A stretch of 64,000 bases of DNA, from NCBI GenBank assembly GCA_036266995.1, contig DATAWX010000104.1, forward strand, positions 18,342 through 82,341, written 5' to 3'. Each line of letters opens with the position of its first letter. The stretch's first letter is position 1. The notes beneath the pieces were generated by a model. That model was not told where the DNA came from. It did not search any database and saw only the letters and a program-made list of their open reading frames with translations. This DNA comes from GCA-003244245 sp036266995. GTDB taxonomy: Bacteria > Actinomycetota > Actinomycetes > Mycobacteriales > Pseudonocardiaceae. Below are positions 8,512 to 17,675 of the stretch, in pieces. The position numbers and the translations under genes are program-made.

Positions 8512-9627
8512 GTGAAACTGCCGCGACACCGCGCTGTACTCGGCTTGCTGGCTGGGTCGGGGTTGCTGATCACCGCGTGCGGCTCGGATACCGGCGGCGG
8601 CGTTGGCTCGCCGTCAACCAACCCTGGCGGCGCGGTGGCAATCACCTGCAGCTCCGGATCGTTGACCGCCGCCGGATCGACGGCCCAGCAGAATGCCGTC
8701 GCACAATGGATCAAGGACTATCTCAACAAGTGTTCGGCCGCGAACATCAACTATGGCGGCGGGGGCTCCGGGCAAGGGGTTCAGCAGTTCACTGACGGAA
8801 AGATCGACTTCGCGGGATCCGACTTCCCGTTGGCCGCGGGCACGGAACAGCAAGCCGCGGACGCACGCTGCAAGACCGGGCCCGCAGTCAATATTCCGAT
8901 GGTCGGTGGACCGATCGCTATCGGCTACAACGTACCCGGGGTTACGAAAGCCCTGAACCTGTCGAGCAGTAATCTGGCCAAAATCTTTAGTGGAAAGATC
9001 ACGAACTGGAACGACGCGGCGATCGCGCAGGACAATCCCGGCACGCAGCTGCCATCGCTGGGAATCCAGACATTCCACCGATCCGATGGTTCCGGGACGA
9101 CCTATAACTTCACCAACTATCTCTCGAATGACGCTAAGGCGGACTGGGCTGTCGGTACCAACAAGAACTGGGCTGCACCGGGTGGGCAAGGCGCCAAGGG
9201 CAGCCAGGGAGTTGCCCAGGGTGTGAAGTCGACGCCGGGCGGCATCGGATACTTCGAGCTGTCGTTCGCGACGCAGAGCCAGATCCCCTACGCGGCGGTC
9301 GGCAACGCCGAGGGCAAGTTCGTCCCGCTCACCCAGGCTAATGCGGTGAACTTTCTGTCCAAAGCCAACGTACCTGGCACCGGGGGTGACCTGAAGCTGC
9401 AGTTCGACTATGCCACCACTGATGCCACCGCCTACCCGAACCTTCTCGTGACCTACGAGATAGTCTGTTCGAAGGGTAATGCCCCGGATAAGCTGCCATT
9501 GCTCAAGAACTTCTTGGGATACGCGGCCAGCCCGGCTGGTCAGCAGGAGCTCACCGGCCAGGGATCCATACCGTTGCCGGACAATCTGCAAAACCAGGTG
9601 CGGCAGGCGGTTGGGTCTCTCGGCTAA
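8512..9627 (+). CDS. pstS: Phosphate ABC transporter, substrate-binding lipoprotein
   Basis: This 371-residue lipoprotein binds phosphate outside the membrane for the Pst importer. The GTG start follows GGAGG at ideal distance. The leader ends in the lipobox LITAC (lipidated Cys at residue 23). Family motifs include LTAAGSTAQQNAVAQW, GSGQGVQQF, FAGSDFPL, and the phosphate-contacting loop FHRSDGSGTTYNFTNYL. It is first in the pstSCAB order. Its upstream region holds PHO-box-like repeats, which suggests phosphate-starvation control. Confidence 0.95.
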   Translation: MKLPRHRAVLGLLAGSGLLITACGSDTGGGVGSPSTNPGGAVAITCSSGSLTAAGSTAQQNAVAQWIKDYLNKCSAANINYGGGGSGQGVQQFTDGKIDFAGSDFPLAAGTEQQAADARCKTGPAVNIPMVGGPIAIGYNVPGVTKALNLSSSNLAKIFSGKITNWNDAAIAQDNPGTQLPSLGIQTFHRSDGSGTTYNFTNYLSNDAKADWAVGTNKNWAAPGGQGAKGSQGVAQGVKSTPGGIGYFELSFATQSQIPYAAVGNAEGKFVPLTQANAVNFLSKANVPGTGGDLKLQFDYATTDATAYPNLLVTYEIVCSKGNAPDKLPLLKNFLGYAASPAGQQELTGQGSIPLPDNLQNQVRQAVGSLG

Positions 9628-9708
9628 CATCGTGGCTATCGGTTGAGGCGGGCAGGGGAATGCATGATGGCGATTACGCACAGGAATTCCCGAATATGAG
9701 GATGTAGT

Positions 9709-10764
9709 ATGGACGAACCAGAACCCACGACGGTCTCGATGGCGCCACCCGCGAATGCTCCGGAGACCGGTGGAGTTCACGCGTCGTCACTGGTCGCTCA
9801 ACCGCCGGCGCCGCGCATGCTGCCCAACGGGGATCTGAGCCGACGTGCTCGCCGGCGAGGTGATGCCATCTTCCGGATGCTGGCCCAAGGATCCGGCGCT
9901 CTGCTGTTGGTCATCATGGCTGCTATCGCCGTTTTCCTCGTGCTGCAGGCAATCCCCGCGCTGAAAGCGGATACCACGAGCTTTCTCACGACGCTGGGGT
10001 GGGCACCCGACGCTACACCCTCGTCCTTCGGTATTGCTTCCCTAGCTTTCGGCAGTGTGTTGACATCGTTGTTGGCGTTGCTGATCAGCGTGCCAGTGGC
10101 CGTGGGCGTAGCGCTCGCCACCAGCCACTACGCGCCCCGGTGGTTGGCTCGCCCGTTGGCCTATGTAGTGGACTTGTTGGCCGCTGTGCCCAGCGTTGTC
10201 TTCGGCTTGTGGGGATTGATGTATCTTGTCCCGATCATCATCGGGCCGTCGAGTTTTTTGAATCACTACCTGGGGTTCATCCCGCTGTTCGCCTCCAACG
10301 GTACCTACGGCAAGTCAATCTTCGCCGCGTCCGTCGTGCTCGCGGTGATGGCGATCCCGATCGTCGCCGCGATCTCCCGTGAAGTGTTTATTCGGACGCC
10401 GCAGGACCAGATCGAGGCGGCTTGGGCAATCGGGGCGACCAAATGGGAGGTGATCCGCACCGCGGTCCTGCCGTACGGGCGTTCGGGCGTGATCAGCGGG
10501 ACGGTGCTCGGGTTCGGTCGAGCCGTCGGCGAGACGATCGCGGTAGCGCTCGTGCTGTCGGCGAACTACGAGATCAGCTTCCACATACTCGAACCCGGAG
10601 GCAACACGATCGCAGCCAATATCGCCAACCGCTATGGCGAGGCGGCCGCGGTGGGTCGGGGCGCATTGATCGCGTCGGGCCTGGTGCTGTTCATCATCAC
10701 CCTGGTCGTCAATTTCGGGGCGCGAGCGATCGTCGGCAGAAGTGGTCGCGGAGGTGCGTCATGA
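9709..10764 (+). CDS. pstC: Phosphate ABC transporter permease
   Basis: The 351-residue inner-membrane permease has six hydrophobic segments after a cytoplasmic N-terminus. The EAA-type loop that contacts the ATPase is visible at EAAWAIGATKWEVIRTAVLPYGRSG, and the TM region SVPVAVGVALATSHYAP is typical of PstC. It pairs with PstA to form the channel. Its stop overlaps the pstA start by 4 bp (ATGA), giving translational coupling. The start follows a GAGGATG motif. Confidence 0.95.
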   Translation: MDEPEPTTVSMAPPANAPETGGVHASSLVAQPPAPRMLPNGDLSRRARRRGDAIFRMLAQGSGALLLVIMAAIAVFLVLQAIPALKADTTSFLTTLGWAPDATPSSFGIASLAFGSVLTSLLALLISVPVAVGVALATSHYAPRWLARPLAYVVDLLAAVPSVVFGLWGLMYLVPIIIGPSSFLNHYLGFIPLFASNGTYGKSIFAASVVLAVMAIPIVAAISREVFIRTPQDQIEAAWAIGATKWEVIRTAVLPYGRSGVISGTVLGFGRAVGETIAVALVLSANYEISFHILEPGGNTIAANIANRYGEAAAVGRGALIASGLVLFIITLVVNFGARAIVGRSGRGGAS

Positions 10765-11813
10765 CGCTGGCCAGTGAGGCGTCCACGGTGGGCTCGGCCC
10801 TGATTCGAGCGCGGCTGTCCCGCTGGTCGATCGCTGCGATCGCGGCCGGGGCGATCGCAGCGACGGGGATTCTGTTCGCTACCACACCGATGCAGGGTCA
10901 GGTCGGATTTCTGCTGGTCGCAGCCGCCGTCTTCGTGGTCGCGCAGACCACCGTGTCAGCTGTCGTCGAAGGCCGGCGCCGAGCGAAGGACCGGTTGGTG
11001 ACCAGTCTCGTGGTGGCGTGTTCCTGTGCTGCGGTGCTCCCGCTGGTCGCGGTCCTCGGCGTCACGATTATCAAGGGCACAGTCGTACTCAGCGGATCCT
11101 TTCTCACTCACACGATGCGCGGAGTGGCCGAGCAGGACTCGAATGGTGGCATTTACCAGGCCATCATCGGCACGCTTGAGCAGGTCGGTTTGGCCGCGCT
11201 CATGGCCGTCCCGTTCGGCCTCCTCGTGGCGATCTACCTTGTTGAGTACAGTTCCGGCCGGCTCGGCCGAGTAGTGAGCTTTTTCGTCGACGTGATGACC
11301 GGCCTTCCATCAATCGTTGCCGGCCTGTTCATCTTCGCATTGTGGATCCTGGCCCTGGGACAGAGCTTTTCCGGTTTCGCTGGCTCCATAGCCCTGACGA
11401 TCTTGATGCTACCTACCGTGGTTCGCTCGGCGGAGGAGATGCTGAAGATCGTTCCGGACAGTCTTCGGGAGGGTAGCTACGCCCTGGGGATACAGAAGTG
11501 GGTCACCGTGGTTCGAATCGTGTTACCCTCGACACTGGCGGGCATCGTCACGGGGGTGATGCTCGCTATTGCGCGGGTCACCGGAGAGACGGCGCCGCTG
11601 TTAGTCACCGTATTCGGGAATCCGGCGCTTAACTTCAATCCCTTTTCGGGAGCGCAGGCTTCGCTGCCACTGTTCGTGTTCGGCGAGGCGGGCCTGCCTA
11701 ATGAGACCGCGATCAACCGGGCCTGGGCGGCGGCGTTGGTACTGATTCTGATCGTCTTGTTCCTCAATATTTTCGCCCGAATTCTGGCTCGCTTCGCGAG
11801 TGTCCGCAGTTAG
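10761..11813 (+). CDS. pstA: Phosphate ABC transporter permease
   Basis: The 350-residue second permease subunit has an N-terminal extension with two extra hydrophobic segments before the conserved core. The core is VPFGLLVAIYLVEYS, GLPSIVAGLFIFALW, and the ATPase-contact loop EGSYALGIQKWVTVVRIVLP. The open frame runs far upstream into pstC, but the ATG at 10761 sits in the ATGA overlap and starts the real protein. It is followed closely by pstB. Confidence 0.94.
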   Translation: MTLASEASTVGSALIRARLSRWSIAAIAAGAIAATGILFATTPMQGQVGFLLVAAAVFVVAQTTVSAVVEGRRRAKDRLVTSLVVACSCAAVLPLVAVLGVTIIKGTVVLSGSFLTHTMRGVAEQDSNGGIYQAIIGTLEQVGLAALMAVPFGLLVAIYLVEYSSGRLGRVVSFFVDVMTGLPSIVAGLFIFALWILALGQSFSGFAGSIALTILMLPTVVRSAEEMLKIVPDSLREGSYALGIQKWVTVVRIVLPSTLAGIVTGVMLAIARVTGETAPLLVTVFGNPALNFNPFSGAQASLPLFVFGEAGLPNETAINRAWAAALVLILIVLFLNIFARILARFASVRS

Positions 11814-11832
11814 CCCCGAAAATTGGATCACC

Positions 11833-12609
11833 ATGGCCAAGAACGTTCAGATGAAAGACGTCGACCTCTACTACGGCAAATTCCACGCTGTGCAGAACGT
11901 GAACCTGTCAGTGCCACCACGCGCCGTTACCGCGTTCATCGGCCCCTCGGGCTGCGGCAAATCCACAGTGCTGCGCTCGATCAATCGGATGCACGAGGTC
12001 ATTCCGGGAGCACGGGTCGAGGGTCGGGTAGAGCTCGACGGGGAGGACATCTACCGGCCAGGTGTTGATCCAGTCGAAGTGCGTCGTGCGGTCGGCATGG
12101 TGTTCCAGCGGCCCAACCCGTTTCCCACGATGTCTATCCGGGACAACGTCGTCGCCGGCCTGAAACTGCAACGCGTGAACAACAAGGCTCGGTTGGACGA
12201 GGTGGCTGAGCGTTCCCTGCGCGGCGCCAACTTGTGGACCGAGGTGAAGGACAGGCTCGGCAAGCCCGGCGGCAGCCTGTCAGGTGGCCAGCAGCAGCGG
12301 CTGTGCATCGCGCGCGCCATCGCGGTGCAACCCGACGTTTTGCTGATGGATGAGCCCTGCTCGGCGCTGGACCCGATCTCCACGCTCGCGATCGAAGACC
12401 TGATCGGGAAGTTGAAACAGGATTACACGATCGTCATCGTGACCCACAACATGCAGCAGGCCGCTCGGGTTTCCGACCAAACCGGATTTTTCAATCTACC
12501 GGCGGCTGACGAGCCGGGCCGCCTCGTGGAGCTCGACGACACGGAGAAGATCTTCTCCAACCCGACAGAGAAAGCCACTGAAGACTACATATCGGGACGG
12601 TTTGGCTGA
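11833..12609 (+). CDS. pstB: Phosphate ABC transporter ATP-binding protein
   Basis: The 258-residue ATPase has a complete set of ABC motifs: Walker A GPSGCGKS, Q-loop VFQRPNPFPTMS, signature LSGGQQQR, Walker B VLLMDEPCSALDP, and switch His VTHNMQQ. ATG 11833 (MAKNVQMKDVDLYYGKF) matches family starts; an in-frame ATG at 11800 inside the pstA end is less likely. It energises phosphate uptake with PstC and PstA. Its TGA overlaps the next gene by one base (TGATG), so the downstream regulator belongs to the operon. Confidence 0.95.
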   Translation: MAKNVQMKDVDLYYGKFHAVQNVNLSVPPRAVTAFIGPSGCGKSTVLRSINRMHEVIPGARVEGRVELDGEDIYRPGVDPVEVRRAVGMVFQRPNPFPTMSIRDNVVAGLKLQRVNNKARLDEVAERSLRGANLWTEVKDRLGKPGGSLSGGQQQRLCIARAIAVQPDVLLMDEPCSALDPISTLAIEDLIGKLKQDYTIVIVTHNMQQAARVSDQTGFFNLPAADEPGRLVELDDTEKIFSNPTEKATEDYISGRFG

Positions 12610-13019
12610 TGTCATCAATCGAGAGCTGGGGGCCGAACACACCGGAGGCAAGCCGTTACTTGCCGGTCGATCCCCAGACTCTCGGTATGCTGCGGATCAT
12701 AAGAATAGGGGATGTGGAGCTGCACCTCGACGGGCACCGGCTCCTGGTCCGGGGTACACCGGTTCACCTGCCACACAAGGAGTTCGTGATTCTGCGGCAG
12801 CTGATGGATAATGCCGGCCGGGTCGTCACCCGGCGGGAGTTGCTGGACAACGCATGGGGTCCGGATCGGACCGACGCCCGCAACTACCTGGAGGTGCACA
12901 TTCGCCGGCTTCGGACCAAGGTCGAGAGTGACGTGGACGAGCCGGCCCGCATCCGGACCGTCCGCGGGGTCGGCTACGTCTTCGACCTACCGCGAGACGA
13001 CTACGTCGATGGTGGCTGA
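12609..13019 (+). CDS. Receiver-less OmpR/PhoB-type winged-helix DNA-binding protein
   Basis: The 136-residue protein is a winged-helix effector domain of the OmpR/PhoB class. The recognition part reads LPHKEFVILRQLMDNAGRVV, TRRELLDNAW, NYLEVHIRRLRTKVE, with the terminal wing IRTVRGVGYVFDLP. About 25 N-terminal residues are not similar to a receiver domain, so it has no phospho-acceptor Asp. It is the last gene of the pst operon, overlapping pstB by 1 base. That makes it a likely phosphate-linked transcription factor acting without phosphotransfer. The target is unknown. Confidence 0.88.
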   Translation: MSSIESWGPNTPEASRYLPVDPQTLGMLRIIRIGDVELHLDGHRLLVRGTPVHLPHKEFVILRQLMDNAGRVVTRRELLDNAWGPDRTDARNYLEVHIRRLRTKVESDVDEPARIRTVRGVGYVFDLPRDDYVDGG

Positions 13020-13291
13020 GCAGACGGCGGCGGGACAGCCGACGGCGGGACAGGCTGTGCCGGCGCAGCCGCGGTGTGGTGAGACTGGTCCTGGAAAGAC
13101 GTCGCCGACGAGCCGGTCGTCCTCGGTAGTTGTTCGGGCTCCTTCTCGCCGGACAAGGCGCGGGTCTCCGCTTTGAAGATCCGCATCGACTGCCCTACCG
13201 AGCGGGCCATGTTCGGCAGTTTGTTGGCACCGAACAGCAGCAAGAAGACCGCCGCCACGATCAACAAATGCCACGGGCTGAGCTCGCCCAT
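13001..13291 (-). CDS. tatA: Twin-arginine translocase subunit TatA-like
   Basis: The 96-residue protein has the TatA signature MGELSPWHLLIVAAVFLLLF, then GANKLPNMARSVGQSMRIFK. This is one N-terminal membrane helix, a FG-like hinge and an amphipathic helix. The rest is a Pro/Ala/Gln-rich tail. The frame extends upstream to 13333, but the ATG at 13291 fits the family. It overlaps the end of the convergent pst regulator by 19 bp. No tatC is nearby, as is normal in actinobacteria. Tat signals are present on two exported proteins in the window. Confidence 0.9.
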   Translation of the reverse strand: MGELSPWHLLIVAAVFLLLFGANKLPNMARSVGQSMRIFKAETRALSGEKEPEQLPRTTGSSATSFQDQSHHTAAAPAQPVPPSAVPPPSAQPPST

Positions 13292-13446
13292 CGTCGCCTC
13301 CTCGGTCTGCGCCGCGTGAACACGTTCAAGCAACCTAGTTACTTAACATACTCCCCCCAGACAGTCCGGGTTCAGCTCACCGCTGATCCGGCCTGGCCGC
13401 TGTGCTGCCGATTCCGCCGATCAACACCACGTGGCACGATCAAGCA

Positions 13447-14541
13447 GTGCGGCGCAGCGTGGGGGTGGAGGAGGAGCTGCTGCTGGTCGATCCGGACAGT
13501 GGCCGGGCGCTGGCATTGGCCGCGGCGGTGCTGCGCAACGCGGCCGACTGCGGCCACCTGGCTGACCAGGCTCTCACCTCCGAGCTGATGCGCCAGCAGG
13601 TCGAGACGAACACCCGGCCCTGCACCTCGCTGGACGAACTCGCATCGGAGGTGCGCCGGTGGCGGCTGGCGGCCAACGAAGCCGCCGAGGGCAAGGGCGC
13701 CCGGGTCGCCGCGCTGGCCAGCTCGCCGCTCGCGGCCGAGGCGTCGGTCAGCTCCGCACCTCGTTACCAACAGATGGTGGATGAATTCGGCCTGACCGCC
13801 GAGGAGCAACTCACCTGTGGTTGCCACGTTCACATCGCGATCGACTCTGAGTCAGAAGGCGTGGCGGTGCTGGATCGGATCCGTGGATGGCTGCCCTGCC
13901 TGCTCGCGCTCAGCGCCAACTCACCGTTCTGGCGGGGGCAGGACAGCGGCTACGCCAGCTATCGGTCGCAGGTCTGGGGCCGCTGGCCGTCGGCTGGGCC
14001 GACCGAGCTGTTCGGCTCCGCCGAGACTTATCACGCCACCACGCGGGCAATGGTCAAGTCTCGGACGCTGCTCGACGCGGGGATGGTCTATTTCGACGCC
14101 CGGCTGTCCCGCGAACACCCGACGGTGGAGGTGCGCGTCGCCGACGTCTGCCTGGCTGCCGACGATGCCGTGCTGTTGGCGGCCCTGGTCAGGGCCCTGG
14201 TCGACACGGCTGCGCGGTCCTGGCGGGCCGACGTGCCCGCAGTGTCGGCTCGTACCGAACTGCTGCGGCTCGCGAGCTGGCGAGCGAGCCGCTCCGGACT
14301 TCACGGTGATCTCGTCGACCCGACCGGCCGGCCGGCACCGGCGCCACAGGTGATCCGCGCGCTCGTGGACCACGTCCGGCCCGTTCTGGATGAGTACGGC
14401 GACCTCGAGGTTGTCGAAGATCTGGTCACCGCCGTGCTCAGCCGCGGCAATGGAGCGATCGTGCAACGTCGGATCTACCGCACCAGCGGCCGGCTATCCG
14501 ACGTCGTCGCCCATGCTGTGGACCGGACAACCTCGTCATGA
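13447..14541 (+). CDS. Carboxylate-amine ligase, glutamate-cysteine ligase 2 (YbdK) family
   Basis: The protein (about 364 residues from GTG 13447; an in-frame alternative start lies at 13402) matches the YbdK/EgtA-like branch of ATP-dependent carboxylate-amine ligases. Evidence is the opening RSVGVEEELLLVDPDSGRA, the central CGCHVHIAIDSESEG, and the metal/ATP region RLSREHPTVEVRVADVCLAA. The family makes gamma-glutamyl peptides, though many members have no proven substrate. It is followed on the same strand by surE at a 33-bp gap. Confidence 0.88.
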   Translation: MRRSVGVEEELLLVDPDSGRALALAAAVLRNAADCGHLADQALTSELMRQQVETNTRPCTSLDELASEVRRWRLAANEAAEGKGARVAALASSPLAAEASVSSAPRYQQMVDEFGLTAEEQLTCGCHVHIAIDSESEGVAVLDRIRGWLPCLLALSANSPFWRGQDSGYASYRSQVWGRWPSAGPTELFGSAETYHATTRAMVKSRTLLDAGMVYFDARLSREHPTVEVRVADVCLAADDAVLLAALVRALVDTAARSWRADVPAVSARTELLRLASWRASRSGLHGDLVDPTGRPAPAPQVIRALVDHVRPVLDEYGDLEVVEDLVTAVLSRGNGAIVQRRIYRTSGRLSDVVAHAVDRTTSS

Positions 14542-14574
14542 CGGGCTACCCGAAAGCGCTGGGACGGAGCTGAC

Positions 14575-15369
14575 GTGCTGACCCGACGCAGGGCCCTGGT
14601 GACCAACGACGACGGCATCGACGCGCCCGGCCTGGTTGCACTGGCCGCCGCGGCTGTCGCGGCCGGTCTCGAGGTCGTGGTGGCCGCGCCTGCGCGGCAG
14701 TCCAGCGGCGCCAGCGCCGGGATCATCGCGAGGACCCGCGAGGGTCAGACGCTGATCGAGCGACGGCAGCTGGCCGATCTTCCCGGCGTCGAGGCGTACG
14801 CAGTGGATGCCCAGCCGGCCTACATCGTGCGCGCGGCGGTCCGCGGCTGGTTGGACCCGGCGCCCGAGCTTGTTCTGTCGGGTGTCAACCACGGAGCCAA
14901 CGTGGGACGCGCCATCCTGCATTCCGGCACCGTTGGAGCGGCGCTGACCGCCGGATTGAACGGCTTACCCGGGTTGGCCGTGTCCCTCGATGTCGACCGG
15001 CACCCGGCCGGCGCGCCGCACTGGGCCAGCGCCGGACACCTGCTGCCGGATGTTCTGGAATTGTTGATCGGTGCACCGCGGGGCGTCGTGCTCACCCTCA
15101 ACATTCCAGACCGGCCCGCGGAGGCGCTGGGCACGTTGCGCTACGCCGCGCTCGCGGAGTTCGGCGCCGTGCAGAGCACCGTCGACCGGGTGGACGACGG
15201 GCAGCTGCACCTCGCGCAGGTCGAGGTACAGACGCCGCTGGTCCCGGGTACCGACAGTGCCCTGCTCGCGGCTGGGCATCCCACCCTGACCGCGCTGGAG
15301 TCCGTGCGTGAGGCATCCGGTCCGGCCCTGTCGCAGTGGCTCGAATCGGCCATGCATCGCATTGCCTGA
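14575..15369 (+). CDS. surE: SurE-type 5'/3'-nucleotidase
   Basis: The 264-residue product starts at GTG with the SurE metal-binding motif LVTNDDGIDAPGL (adjacent Asp residues). It continues with APARQSSGASAG and the Asn loop VLSGVNHGANVGRAILHSGT, all catalytic-site elements of this family. SurE dephosphorylates nucleoside monophosphates in a divalent-metal-dependent manner. It sits directly after the carboxylate-amine ligase and may share its transcript. Confidence 0.93.
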   Translation: MLTRRRALVTNDDGIDAPGLVALAAAAVAAGLEVVVAAPARQSSGASAGIIARTREGQTLIERRQLADLPGVEAYAVDAQPAYIVRAAVRGWLDPAPELVLSGVNHGANVGRAILHSGTVGAALTAGLNGLPGLAVSLDVDRHPAGAPHWASAGHLLPDVLELLIGAPRGVVLTLNIPDRPAEALGTLRYAALAEFGAVQSTVDRVDDGQLHLAQVEVQTPLVPGTDSALLAAGHPTLTALESVREASGPALSQWLESAMHRIA

Positions 15370-15554
15370 TCGAGTGGGCCCTACGGGGCTGACCGTCGCG
15401 GCAACTGGGTGACCATTCCCGCCGTCTCATTGCCACGGAGCGCAGCAGATCGTTACCTCGATTTATCGCGACGGCGGTTGCGCGCTCCGCCGACGGTGAG
15501 GACGGTGGTAGGTGGACGGCAAAGCCAGCATCCTTGAGACCCTTGGAGCACAGC

Positions 15555-15953
15555 ATGTCCACTCAGATCAAAGACCACCGATGGGGCGCCGACGCTCATG
15601 ACGACCGGTACCCTCGGCCGTTGCACGTCGCCGCGGACGTGACCGTTGAGCAGGTCGCCGCGGACCCGACCACCCAACGGGTGCAGGACTCGATGGTCCA
15701 GCTTGTGCGTCAGGGTCAGGACACCTCGCTGCGGTCGCTGCAGGTGTGGGCTGACCTGGCCCGCAAGCTCAGCCCCACCGCGCTGAACTCGCCCGCAGAC
15801 GCGACGGTGGCCTCCCTCGCCCATGATCCGTTCGAGAAGCTGCTCGAAGCGCAACGTCAGGTCGTCGAGGAACTCGTTGCCACTGCGCGTCAACTTGCTC
15901 AGCGGCTCTTCGACACCACCGCCACCGACGGCGACAGCTTCGCCGCCCGGTAG
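15555..15953 (+). CDS. Hypothetical helical protein (132 aa)
   Basis: I do not assign a family. ATG 15555 follows a GGAG motif. The N-terminus is polar (STQIKDHRWGADAHDDRYPR). The remainder reads as long amphipathic helices (VQDSMVQLVRQGQDTSL, FEKLLEAQRQVVEELVATAR), reminiscent of phasin-like or scaffold proteins. There is no signal peptide or membrane segment. The gene stands alone, about 170 bp before the next small gene on the same strand. Confidence 0.65.
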   Translation: MSTQIKDHRWGADAHDDRYPRPLHVAADVTVEQVAADPTTQRVQDSMVQLVRQGQDTSLRSLQVWADLARKLSPTALNSPADATVASLAHDPFEKLLEAQRQVVEELVATARQLAQRLFDTTATDGDSFAAR

Positions 15954-16122
15954 AGCCACAGCGGCAGTAATCCCTCATCCGGCCGGTTATCGGTCGTAGA
16001 CAGCGGCGTGCAGTCACACCGTCGTGCCTTTATGAACCATGCGTGCGGAGCGGATTCATACGCTCAGCGAGCCGTGACGACTTCGGCCCAATAATCAAGA
16101 ACTCACCAAAAGGCGGTTTCGC

Positions 16123-16389
16123 ATGAAAAATTCTTTGCAGCTGGCCCATCAATGGTGGGACAGTCTCGACCAGATCGACCGTCAGCGGGTCTGGGATGCT
16201 CGCGACAGCTACCTCGCCGGCGACCTGGTGGAAAGCATGGCCAACGCCGGCGTGCCCGTGGTCAGCGACGGCCGTTGGTCCTGCGTCAGCGTCGGACCTA
16301 CCGGATTCACCGTGCCGCTGGCCGTCCAGCAGCTCCTCGAGCGATTGTCGCAGGTGACCCACGGAGAGGACGCACTCGCCGTTCCGTAG
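16123..16389 (+). CDS. Hypothetical protein (88 aa)
   Basis: This small cytoplasmic protein is unrecognised. It has a helical, Trp-rich N-terminus (MKNSLQLAHQWWDSLDQIDR) and a compact C-terminal half (VPVVSDGRWSCVSVGPTGFT). Coding is supported by an AAAGGCGG ribosome-binding site just before the ATG and balanced amino-acid composition. Its 3' end faces the convergent aminotransferase 7 bp away. Confidence 0.65.
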   Translation: MKNSLQLAHQWWDSLDQIDRQRVWDARDSYLAGDLVESMANAGVPVVSDGRWSCVSVGPTGFTVPLAVQQLLERLSQVTHGEDALAVP

Positions 16390-16396
16390 GCCGCGC

Positions 16397-17590
16397 CTAA
16401 TCGGTTGCGGTGGGGCGGGGCAGTGCGTCGACGAGCCGGTCCAGCTCCTCGTCGGTGTTGTAGTAGTGCACTGAGGCGCGGACCAGTTCGGACAGGCCAC
16501 GGCGGGGCAGATCCAGGCGGGCGGAGCTGGCGAGGGAAACGCTGGTGTTCACGCTCGAGGTGGCGAGACGGCGCTGCACAGCCTGTGCGGGAACGCCGTC
16601 GACGGTAAAGGTGACGATCGCACAGCGGCGCTGGCCCTGATCGTGCATGTGCACTCCGTCGAGGGCTGCCAGCCGCTCCCGCAGACTCTCGGCCAGCGCG
16701 GTGACGCGTGTTTCGATGGCGTCGAGACCCCAGGACAGCGCATAGTCGATGGCGACCCCTAGACCGATCTTGGCGGCGTAATTGGTCTCCCAACTCTCGA
16801 AGCGCCGCGCGTCCGGACGGATCTGGTAGCTGTCCGGGGCGGTCCACGTCGCGGCGTGCAGGTCGAGAAACGGCGGCTCCAGCTGGTCGAGGATCGAACG
16901 TCGCACGTAGAGGAAGCCGGTGCCGCGTGGAGCGCGCAGGAACTTCCGCCCGGTCGCGGACAGCAGGTCCGCGCCGATGCGCTCGACGTCGATGGGTAGC
17001 TGGCCTACTGACTGGCAGGCGTCGAGCAGAAACGGCACTGCGGCCTCACGGGCGATCGCGCCGACCTCTTCAGCGGGGTTGACCAGCCCACCCTGGGTCG
17101 GTACGTGGGTCAGGGCGATGAGCTTGACCTCACCACGGCCGCCACCAAGACGACGGCGCAGGTCGGCGACACAGAGCTGGCCATGCTCGTCATCGTCGAC
17201 GACTTCCACCACTGCGCCGGTCCGGCGCGCGACCTGCAGGAAGGCGATGACGTTGCTGGCGTACTCGGCATGGGCGGTGAGGATCCGGTCGCCCGGCTTG
17301 AACGACATACCGTAGAAGGCCATATCCCAGGCCCGGGTCGCGTTCTCCACCACCGCGACCTCGTCGGTCCGGCAGCCGATCAATCGGGCGATCGCCGTAT
17401 ACGTCGCCTGAATCTGCTCGGCGGCCGCGTCCGCGGCCTCGTATCCGCCGTACTGCGCCTCGCGGCGAAGATGGGCGATGACCGCTTCGGTGACCTGCGA
17501 TGGCGGCAACGCCGCCCCAGCGTTGTTCAGGTGTGCTACCCGGCCTGCGCCGGGGGTGTCGCGCCGGGCGCGCTCAACGTCGAAGGACAC
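16397..17590 (-). CDS. Class V PLP-dependent aminotransferase/cysteine desulfurase-like protein
   Basis: The 397-residue protein has the fold-type I class V signature. The Schiff-base Lys lies in LLSATGRKFLRAPRGTGFLY, the PLP Asp and Gln are in FLLDACQSVGQLPID, and the N-terminal region HLNNAGAALPP resembles isopenicillin-epimerase-like and EgtE-like members. It could be an epimerase, a desulfurase-like lyase or a small-molecule lyase. It lacks the SufS-type active-site Cys loop in a form I can recognise. No sulfur genes flank it. Confidence 0.88.
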   Translation of the reverse strand: MSFDVERARRDTPGAGRVAHLNNAGAALPPSQVTEAVIAHLRREAQYGGYEAADAAAEQIQATYTAIARLIGCRTDEVAVVENATRAWDMAFYGMSFKPGDRILTAHAEYASNVIAFLQVARRTGAVVEVVDDDEHGQLCVADLRRRLGGGRGEVKLIALTHVPTQGGLVNPAEEVGAIAREAAVPFLLDACQSVGQLPIDVERIGADLLSATGRKFLRAPRGTGFLYVRRSILDQLEPPFLDLHAATWTAPDSYQIRPDARRFESWETNYAAKIGLGVAIDYALSWGLDAIETRVTALAESLRERLAALDGVHMHDQGQRRCAIVTFTVDGVPAQAVQRRLATSSVNTSVSLASSARLDLPRRGLSELVRASVHYYNTDEELDRLVDALPRPTATD

Positions 17591-17675
17591 GACACAACAC
17601 TATGTGTCAGCCGACCGTGGCAGGGAGGGCGTCGTCTTTCCATGCACTGGCGCAGGTCACCCGCGCCGTTGCAGG

